Assembly: GCA_025766275.1 (NCBI GenBank)
Contig: JAFKAC010000034.1
Span: 496,001-560,000, forward strand
Source: Lactarius indigo
Lineage: Eukaryota; Basidiomycota; Agaricomycetes; Russulales; Russulaceae
DNA length: 64,000 nt
Reading direction: 5' to 3'
The notes beneath the pieces are model-generated. The model had not been told where the DNA came from and did no database searches. It saw only the letters and a program-made list of their open reading frames with translations. Positions 55,656 to 64,000 of the stretch are shown here, in pieces (within the stretch, counting starts at the first letter, position 1; each line of letters starts with the position of its first letter). Made by a program: the position numbers and the translations under genes.

Positions 55656-57939
55656 GAAAGGTGGTCGTGATGGGTGCTGTCTCCGAGTCGGGCCAGGTGG
55701 ACGTGCAGAGGTCGACTGTACGAAGTGCAGGGTTGTTCGGGTCAGGTCATATAAGAACGCCTCAGGCTCGTGATGGTCACCAAAAACATCTGGTCACTGG
55801 TCACTGACTAAAAGCAACGATGGATGACAAACATAAGCGGACCTAGCAAGCCAATGAAATGCCTTGAGGGTTCCAAATCAGTTTTCTATATTCTTGCCAC
55901 CATGGGACCGGTCTACTGTATATAGAAAATCGTGTCGTGCCGAACTTAGAAGCCGCCAGGGCCAGGGGATAAGGCACACGCTACAGGCTGAAGCGCTGAC
56001 GCCTTGACGCTTTGCCTCTTCGTAAGCCAACGGTCTGACGTGCTCTCGCTTGAACTTGAAGACCTCAATCACCAGAGATGTTCCTCATCAATTTTAGGCT
56101 TCCGGTCTTGTACAGTCTCTTGAAGGACTGAACGGGACTACCGTGGTAGGCAAGGTGGTAGGCGTCAGTTCCATGAAACATATGTGAACAATGAAGCCTC
56201 AGTATTTGCCGACAACAGTTACGTATTGACACCAATAGAAACGGACACACGACCTACATCTTAGTGGTTTGAATGTTTGCCTCCCCCAATGGGCATTTAT
56301 TTTGACAAGCATGCGTCATGACAAAGACTTCGCCTAGGTTTGGTTCCAAAACGCGGCGAGCAAGTTTGAGTTTCGGGAGAGTTTCGGTGGCAACAAAGAC
56401 ACTTGGAATAGCGTCTATCATTGATCTACCCTCGGGCCCCCACTCACTGAAGTTTATCATCCAAGTCCAAGGCTGGAATTGATTGCCATTTGAAGCAAAC
56501 ATTGAAGAATCCTGATTGGTTAGTCAGCTGCTGAAACTCAGATTTTGGGTTTCAATATAGTTACTGCACATCACCGTGCTGACGCATTTTATAGTAGCGG
56601 GCACCCCACTGTAATGAAACTATAGGGCGCCAGTTTTACCCTCGCTAATCAAAAGGAACGGCGGCGCTAGGAGGGCTGAGAAAATAAGCATTTAGTTTCT
56701 GTGCCGAACTTGAAGGCGAACAGCATCCATTCCATTACATCCATTGCAAGGCGCATGACATCTTCCCTTCAAGTTGTGTGTGATCGCCTGTGATAAAACA
56801 GCATTATGGGAACGGGGAGGCTATAGTGGGAGAGGAAGAGAAGAACCAGAATGAACATCCATGCTTTTACCTTTGTGTTAACGACTCGGATTCGCCAGTG
56901 CGCCTGCGTCCGCGTCGCCGCTCCGTGCCTCCATCTGCGTTCCGGGTTTCCTTATCTCTTTTCTATCCCTTTTATCTATGCTCCCCCTTGTGTCGACATT
57001 TACTACTCGCTACGCCAATCTGGTTCGGTCGGTGGTGAGGAGCACGTACTGTGAACGGATTTGAAAAAGAAAATTGGCAATTACTGACAGTGTAGCATAG
57101 CATCATGATCGGCATCCTCTGCTGCGTCTGAATAACCATGACTAGTTCATAGTTTCTACAGACCAGAGCTTCACCAGAGTGAGGATTTCGAACGTGTACT
57201 TTACCCACTGATAGCGTGACGAGATATCGGTGCATGCATATACCTACACCGATGGCAATCCACTTCCAGGACCCACTTCCAGTTTGACAAGCAACAACCG
57301 AGTGGACTGCAACGGGGTCCTGTTATATCCCTCAGTAGAGGTCTGTCACTGGTGCTCATTGCACTGTCGTATCCCTCTTATAAATTACTCATAGGACTCT
57401 GCAACAACGCCATTCTCAGGCCGTGACTTGTACTGGATCTGGGTTTCATTCGCTGGATCATCGTACAACCACCGGCCCTCTCTACCTGGTCACTCAGTGG
57501 CACAGTGCTGACGCGGAACTTACCGACATATCTGTGGGTTACGTGGGACCCAGACCTCACTAGTGTGCTTCTAGCCGTCAACAATCTTCGGGTACTTTTC
57601 CATGAAACTGTGGGATTCACTGGGCCACATCTAACACTTTGTGGGCTTACAGTCCTTTCTGCCATCCACGATATAGTAACTTGAACTCTTGTCAGACAGG
57701 CATGACTCAGGGCGACTCGGGCTGTATGTCCATCCCTTTTAAAAATCGAAAACTTTGAAACGCCAAGTCGATTTATATATATTAAAACACCAAAATTTGC
57801 AAACCATGGTAGTCATGTCTTGTCCAATTATAGTGAGATGCTGCTGCCATGGTCACCATTTACAATGACACTCGATGACATGTGTTTATACGAAAAGAGG
57901 AATCCCACCTTTGCGATGGCATGGTTCAAAAAAAAAACT
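55656..57939. other. Spacer within the DHA2 tandem repeat
   Basis: No gene is seen. Parts match the spacer after copy 2: around 55850-55945 against 60235-60335 (both contain ccttgccaccatggga-like sequence) and around 57340-57660 against 61470-61750. This shows that flanks were duplicated together with the transporter gene. Confidence 0.5.
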
Positions 57940-60045
57940 TTACGATGGTGAATGATTTTCTGCCTTTAATTTACCATCTGCATCCACTAAGCCACCGTCC
58001 TCTGGGCTGTGGCGAGATGACGAATCTTGCTCAGACCTCTCCCCGACAATGCCCACCCCACGCAAAAATATAACACATAAGATCGTGCCTGGGGGAAAGC
58101 AGGGTGAATAAAGAAAATAAGGTTCAGATATCTGGGGCACACGCACAAAGTAAACCAAAAGCAAATCCGGTCCACATCGCCGCCTTGTACGCCTTGAGCT
58201 GCGCCGGTAGAGGGACGTTATCACCCTGCGCGTCCGCCACGACACCGAGCCTCTTCGACTGCGTCCTCAGCACGCTGTTGAACACGATCGTCGATACGCT
58301 GACCCCAATCGACGACCCGAGTTGCGTCATCGCCTGGAACAGTGCACCAGCAACGCTCTGCTCATGCGGCAGGGACACCTTGGCGATGAACAGCGTGCCG
58401 GACGCAAACGTGAAGTCTGCGCCGAGTACGATGATACAGGCTGCGGGGAAGCCGAATGCCCAGTACGATGCGTTCGGGTCGATCACGGCGAATAGGACGT
58501 CCGCGACAGCAGTCAACATCGTGCCAGTAGCAATGATGAGCACGACGTCGATGCGCGCGATCGTGAGCGCCATGAGGATGTTCGCAACGATGCCCGAGGC
58601 GAACAGCGGCGGCAGACGCAGCATCGTGCGGATCGGGTTCAGGTTCAAGTAGGTTTAGTTGTACAGTTCCACCCACACTAACCATATCGTGAACGCCGCC
58701 CAGTTGATGCACGCGATAATCTGCATGACCGCGAAACGACCGTTAGCACGCGTCCACATTGACGGTTTCATGAGCGGCGGTGCCGTCCAGCGTGTGTGCG
58801 GATGATCCGGATTCTCGAGTCGCCGCTCCAAGTAGTACTGCCAAGCAACAAAGAGAAGAACAAGGACGACGCTAACGACGAATACGGCGATGAGGTCTGC
58901 GCACATCGTCAAGTCGGGGTGAATATGAAAAGAGCGTCGACGCTCTTGGAGGAAAGCCCACGTGAATTCCTCCAGCCTTTGCGCGCGCTCGGCGAATCGC
59001 TCAGAACAAAAACGATCAGAACAAACAAGTCCAACAGTGACCAGGAATGCGCCGATCCAGTCCACTCGCTTGTCTTCCTCAGTCGACGGTTCATCTTCGA
59101 AAACAAAAAATCCCAAAACCGTGAACGCAAGAGCGACCCCCGACAGCAAAAATCTAGGTGTCCGCCACGCGGCCCTGTAACGGACAACGGGCTCATTAAA
59201 AATGGTGCGTGATACCTCGTGCGGACGTACTTGGTTACTTGTGTAAGGACACCACAGAGAACAATCGCAACGGTCGCTCCGATCGGGGCACCGGCAGAGA
59301 AAGTGGCAAACGCGAGGGGACGTGACGTTCCGGGCGGGAACGCCTTGGCCATAATTCCAAGCTGGAGAGAGTCAGCCAAATGTCAGACTCCGATTGGGTC
59401 AACAAACGACAAAGAAAAATCCTTACAGATTATAGCTGCGGTGCCTATCCCTTGTAGCCCTCGTAGCGTGTCGAATGCATTCTCAGCTGTATTATCGACG
59501 TGTGAGAACGAGAATCCTGCACCAAACCTGGCGGGACAGAACGTACATCTAGCGAAGCCAGATCCAATACCGAACACCACAAAATCAGGTATCCAACAAG
59601 CCATACTCGTTTGCGACCATAGAGGTCTGCTAGTCTCTCAAAGAGAAGGAAACATGCCTGTGTGCGGGGATAGGGTGAGCTCTTTCTACTGGTGCCATTG
59701 CATATGCTTAAATTACTGACCGAACTGATGGAATACGCGTTGAATCCACTGCAAGTTCTCCTTTTGAATGTGCAAATCTTTGCCGGCGTATGGAACCGAA
59801 ATAGCATAGGCAGGACAAAGACCGATACTAGTCAATTCGGCACTGGTACATGCTGCGACGATGCATATCGATGCAAAGGTGCTGCGTGTCGGCGCAGGTG
59901 GTTGTGGTGTAAGAGAGGAACTTGGAAAGTGGCGGTCTACTTCCGCCTTCCCGTCCCACACTGCGGGACTCTTGAAGCTCTGTGATACTGTGCCTGTCTT
60001 CTCATCTAGGATGGCTACAGGCAACAAGTCTGATGGTATGGTCAT
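57940..60045 (-). pseudogene. MFS transporter, DHA2 family, copy 2 (disabled)
   Basis: This copy aligns along its whole length with copies 1 and 3 but carries at least four lesions. (1) Two bases are lost near 59741-59746, so ENLQWIL/VNAYSIS becomes ENLQWIQRVF. (2) One base is lost in the codons after WLVGYLIL, near 59585, shifting the frame of the next helix. (3) Four extra bases near 59021-59028 (ACTTG TTTG TTC against CTTG TTC) shift VGLV out of the LIVFVLSDS frame. (4) An in-frame TAA at 58655-58657 replaces the CAG of ELYYQTYLNL. The start (MTIPSDLLPVAILDEKTGTV), motif A (ERLADLYGRKRVW) and last exon (ILCVIFLRGVGIVG to TAA 57940) are still readable. All lesions lie in regions where copies 1 and 3 are open. 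Confidence 0.9.
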
Positions 60046-61948
60046 GAAAGGTGGTTGTGATGGGTGTGCCAGGGTGTCGTCTGCAAGTCAAGCCAGGTGG
60101 ACGTGAAGAGATCAACCGTACGTGGTGCAAAGTCGTCCGGCTCAGGCCACAGTATAAGAACGATTTGGATTTACAACAAACCTTAGTCAATGACTAAGGG
60201 GAGTCAGAGATGACAAACAAGTGGTCGTGCGGAGCCCAGAAAGCCAATGAGACACGTTGGGGGTTTCAAATCAGCTTGAAAAGTCCTTGCCACCATGGGA
60301 CTGGTCTACTGTACATAGAAAATCACGTCGTGCCGATCTCAGAAGCCGCCATGTCCAGGGATAAGTACACGCTACTTGATGACTTGCTGTTTCGTAAGCC
60401 AACGCATTAGTCTGATGCTCTCGCTTGAAGACCTCGATCAACGGTAATCGGAGATGTTCCTTAATAATTTTAGTTGTCCGGTCTTGTACGGTCTCTTGAA
60501 GGGGCTGAACGAGACGTCGGGGGAGGCGTTAGTTTCGCCACGAAACAATGAGGTCGACAGAAGCGGACATGCAACCCACATTTGGTTGTTTGAACCCGTG
60601 TCCCCTCTGATGGGCGTGCATGCATCACAGCGAAGACTTCGCTCTACGGGAGGTTTGGTTCCGAAAAGTGGCGAGCGAGTTCGGGGCTCAAGTGAGTTTC
60701 TGCAGCAACAGAGACAGGTGGAATTGGATCTGTCATCCATCCATCCCCAGCGGGGCCTGATTACTGTTACACTTATCAAGTTATCATCCAAGGCCAGTAT
60801 TGATTGCCAATGAAGCAAACATCGAAGGATCCTGATTGGTCGGTCAGCAGCTGGGACTCTGTTTTGTTTTGTTTTGTTTTCGAAATAGCTACTGTACTGC
60901 GCCGTGCTGATGCATTTTAGTAGGTGTCTTACCGGAATTGTAGGGCGCTAGTTCACACCTGTTGATCAAGAGGAACGGCGATGCTCGGGGAACGGGGGAA
61001 TTGTTGGCGGAGAAAGGCGGAGACGATGAGAATTTAGTTTTCATGCCGAATAGCTTGGTGCTTGGCATCTTCCCTTGTGTTTGATAAAACGGCAACTACG
61101 AGGAGCGGGGAGGCTATACTGGGCTAGTAGGAGGGGAAGAGAAGAACCGGACTTGGTCAGTGACTCGGACTCGGAAGTGAAACAACTACCCTGTGAGGGG
61201 CACCGCATTTGAAAAAAAAAAAAAAAAACCGCAACTAATACTGTATAGCTTCAACTGCAGTTAGCATCAACGTCCTCTATATCCGAGTCACCATGGCTGG
61301 TTCGCACAGACCAGAGCTTTACCAAACGAGTACTTTAAGACAGTCCTTGAGACAGTCCGAGAAGACTCGGTGCATGCATACATCCCGAGGCGATCACAGA
61401 ACTCATGTCCAGTTTGACAAGCGGAGACTGAGTGAACTGTAATGGTGTCGTGTAATATGCCTTGGGGTTTGGTGCTCATTGCAACGCCGTATCTCGCCGC
61501 TCTAAGACACTGCGACAACACCGGAACTCCGAGTCTTTGATTTCCCTGTATAAGACTCAGGTCGCCACGGTCACACCTCCTCAGGCTGATCTGAGTTTTG
61601 TCCGACCATCGGTCCACTCTATCTGGTCACAGGCCCGGGGCTGACATGACTGTGTGTCATAAGGGACCCAGGCCTCACAAGCGTGCATCAGGTACTCTGC
61701 CACGAAACCGAGGGGTCCACTACCAGCGGGCGACATCTGGCACATTTTTGGCTTACATTAATATGTCACTCGCGATAACTTGAACTCTTCGCCAGACGGT
61801 TGCGACTCAGGCTGTAGGTCATGTCTTTTAAAACTAAAAAAAAATTGTAAGTCATGTCCATCCGATCATAGTGAGATGATGCTGTCGTCCGTATTTATAA
61901 TAACAGTCAATGTCATGTGTGCGTAAATGAAAAAGAGGAATGTCAACG
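60046..61948. other. Second spacer of the DHA2 tandem repeat
   Basis: No gene is seen. It is partly homologous to 55656-57939. A (GTTTT)4 run lies at 60861-60880, and a poly-A run lies near 61213-61228. Confidence 0.5.
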
Positions 61949-63992
61949 TTACGATGGCGAATGATTTTCTGCTTTCAACTTAACACCTGCCTCCACTGAG
62001 GCACCGTCCACTGGAGCTAGCGAATCTCGTGCAGGCGTCTCCCCGACAATGCCCACTCCGCGCAAAAATACAACACACAAGATCATACCTGGGAAAGCGA
62101 GGTGAGTAAAACAAGCTAATTTTTAGAAGTCTAGGGCACCAATACAACACGCACCAACTAAGCCAAAAGAACACCCTGTCCACATCGCGGCCCTGTACGC
62201 CTTGAGCTGAGCCGGCAGCGGCGCGTTATCTCCCTGCGCGTCCAAAGCGACGCCAAGCTGGCTCGACTGCGCTTTGAGGACCCCATTGAACACAATCGTG
62301 GACACGCTGACCCCGATTGCTGTACCCATCTGCGTCATCGCCTGGAACAGCGCCCCCGCGACGCTCTGCTCGTGCGACAGGGATACCTTGGCGACGAACA
62401 GCGTTCCGGCAGTGAACGTGAGGTCCGCGCCAAGCGCGATCAGAAATACCGAGGGGAAGCAGAACGCCCAGAACGACGCGCTCGGGTCGATCACGGCGAA
62501 CAAGACGTCTGCGCAGGCGGTCATAAGTGTGCCCGTGGCGACGAGGTATACGACCTCGACGCGCCCGATCGTTAGCGCGATGACGATGCTCGCGACGATG
62601 CCCGCGACGAACAGCGGCAGCATACGCGGCATTGTTTGGATTGGGGTCAGGTCCAGGTACGTCTGGTAGTACAGTTGCACCCACACCGACCAGCATGCGA
62701 ATGCCGCCGAGCTCACGCACACAATCGTCTGCATGACCGCAAAGCGGCCGTGCGCACGCGTCCACATCGACGGCTTCATAAGCGGCGGCGCCGTCCAGAG
62801 CGTGCGTGGAAGATCCGGGTTCTCGAGCCGCCGCTCCAAGTAGTACTGCCAAGAGATGAAGAGAAGGACGAGCAGGACGCCAACGATGAATAGCGCGATG
62901 ATGCCTGCGCATGCGGCTAAGTCGTAATGTATGTGCAGACAGACGGAGGAAACTCACGTGGGTTTTTCCAACCTTTGCGCGCGCTCGGTGAATCGCTCAG
63001 AACGAATACGATTAGAACAAGACCAGCAGTGATCAAAGCTGCGCCAATCCAGTCCACTCGCTTGTCTTCTTCCGTTGACGGCTCGTCTTCGTCGAAAGCG
63101 AACAATCCTAACATCATCCAGGCGAAAGAAACTCCCGCAAACAAAAACATAGGTGACCGCCAAGTGGGCCTAAGGCGTACGACGAGTCAAATTCAAATCG
63201 GTGGGACAGGACTACCTGTGCGGCGGAACTCACTTGGTCAACTGCGTAAGGACACTACCAGAGGTGTAGCTAAGGACTCCCCCGATTGCGGCACCGGCGG
63301 AGAAAGTGGAGAACGCAATGGGACGTGAGGGTCCGGGGGGGAATGCCTTCGCTAGAATTCCGACCTGCGCTAAAGGTCAAGGTGTGCAAACGAACCAGAA
63401 ATGCTGATCCTTACGGAGGCGGGAATCAGAGCTGCGGAGCCCAACCCTTGTATTCCTCGCAGTATATCAAGCACCATACCAGCTGCGCCGATCGACGTGA
63501 GAGAATTAAATATAATAAAACCGAACTGGTGCACATACATTGGGCGAAGCCAGCGCCGATAGCAAACACCGCCAAGATGAAATACCCAGAAAGCCATACT
63601 CGTTTGCGACCGTAGAGGTCCGCTAGTCGTCCGCAGAGAAGAAGGAAACACGCCTATGCGCATGAATAAGGTGAGCTCTGTCTATATTGCCGTTCCATGC
63701 ACTTAAAATTATTCACCGAGCTGATCGAGTACGCGTTGACGACCCATTGCAAGTTCTCCTTTTGAATATGCAGGTCCCTGCCGGCGTATGGAAGCAAAAT
63801 GGAGACGGGTGGGCCGAGTGCAATGCTCATCATCAAGGAGCTCGTACACGCTGCGACGATGCACACCGACGCAACAGTGCTGCGCGTCGGTGCTGGTGGT
63901 TGTGGTGCAAGTGGGTCTGGCACTGCTTTCCCGTCCAACGCCGCGGGACTTGCTACTATGCCGCGGGAGACCGGGAGTGTCTTTTCATACAT
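61949..63992 (-). CDS. MFS multidrug transporter, DHA2 family, copy 3 (5' end near window edge)
   Basis: Third copy. The first ATG inside the window is at 63992 (MYEKTLPVSRG). By alignment to copies 1 and 2 this is the DEKT position, so the true start may lie beyond 64000. Helices and motifs: STVASVCIVAACTSSLMM, ENLQWVVNAYSISS, after an intron ACFLLLCGRLADLYGRKRVW (motif A) and GYFILAVFAIGAGFAQ; VDWIGAALITAGLVLIVFVL; LFIVGVLLVLLFISWQYYLE; VQLYYQTYLDLTPIQ, where copy 2 has its stop; ALGADLTFTAGTLFVAKVSL; and GALFQAMTQMGTAIGVSVST. The last intron (GTGCGT...CCCAG) leads to MILCVVFLRGVGIVGE and ends at TAA 61949-61951. The frame is open throughout, so this copy and copy 1 are probably functional. 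Confidence 0.8.
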
Positions 63993-64000
63993 TGTGGTTC

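Larger units (their letters stand above)
53536..63992 (-). repeat. Three-unit tandem segmental duplication (DHA2 transporter plus flanks)
   Basis: The three transporter copies end at 53536, 57940 and 61949, so units are about 4.4 and 4.0 kb. Similarity extends into the 3' flank (sequence around ttacgatggygaatgattttctg at about 57940 and 61950) and into the spacers. The repeat continues or ends beyond the right edge. Confidence 0.8.

Overview
The window reads as nuclear DNA of a filamentous basidiomycete. Genes are broken by many short introns (about 50-80 nt, mostly GT-AG), both strands carry genes, and the families (C2-NACHT-WD40 NLR-like proteins, F-box/LRR genes, GH45 endoglucanases, Crinkler-like P-loop proteins, DHA2 transporters) are typical of Agaricomycetes. 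Two subfamily-C-like GH45 cellulases suggest a wood- or litter-decay fungus, perhaps of the Polyporales; that placement is inference. No tRNA, rRNA, CRISPR array or intact transposon was found.

Layout. 0-4.2 kb (minus): an NLR-like C2-NACHT-WD40 gene cut by the left edge. 4.6-5.8 kb: a decayed dihydrolipoamide dehydrogenase copy that has lost its redox disulfide and most of the NAD-binding core. 6.3-7.2 kb: SPC25 (kinetochore). 7.27-8.54 kb: a broken K+/H+ antiporter butted against an antisense F-box/LRR fragment. 9.5-13.1 kb: a CLC chloride channel. 14.9-15.8 kb: MED4. 16.6-17.7 kb: an F-box protein. 18.5-21.3 kb: PSO2/SNM1 nuclease. 21.6-23.2 kb: a degenerate Crinkler-like P-loop gene. 24.0-25.8 kb: a class III aminotransferase. 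25.9-32.6 kb: a UFD4/TRIP12-type HECT ubiquitin ligase. 32.8-33.4 kb: PHF5A/Rds3.

33.6-42.4 kb (minus) holds three tandem genes for PB1 plus multiple ZZ-type zinc-finger proteins. The middle copy has lost its PB1 domain and gained a hydrophobic C-terminal tail. 44.9-49.6 kb holds two GH45 genes with identical coding-exon lengths, shared TATA-like elements and a duplicated downstream block. 49.7-50.7 kb: a DHHC palmitoyltransferase. 51.0-53.1 kb: two tandem dual-specificity phosphatases. 53.5-64 kb: three tandem DHA2 transporters duplicated with their flanks, the middle one a clear pseudogene.

The window falls into two kinds of DNA. One is a housekeeping set (SPC25, CLC, MED4, PSO2, UFD4, PHF5A) whose reading frames splice through, with a possible C-terminal slip in MED4. 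The other is fast-evolving material: tandem duplications (PB1-ZZ, GH45, DSP, DHA2) and gene remnants (DLD, antiporter, F-box, Crinkler-like). The PB1-multi-ZZ array is the least described element and the best candidate for follow-up. Exon limits given to the base come from reading splice sites and checking phase; other limits are approximate.
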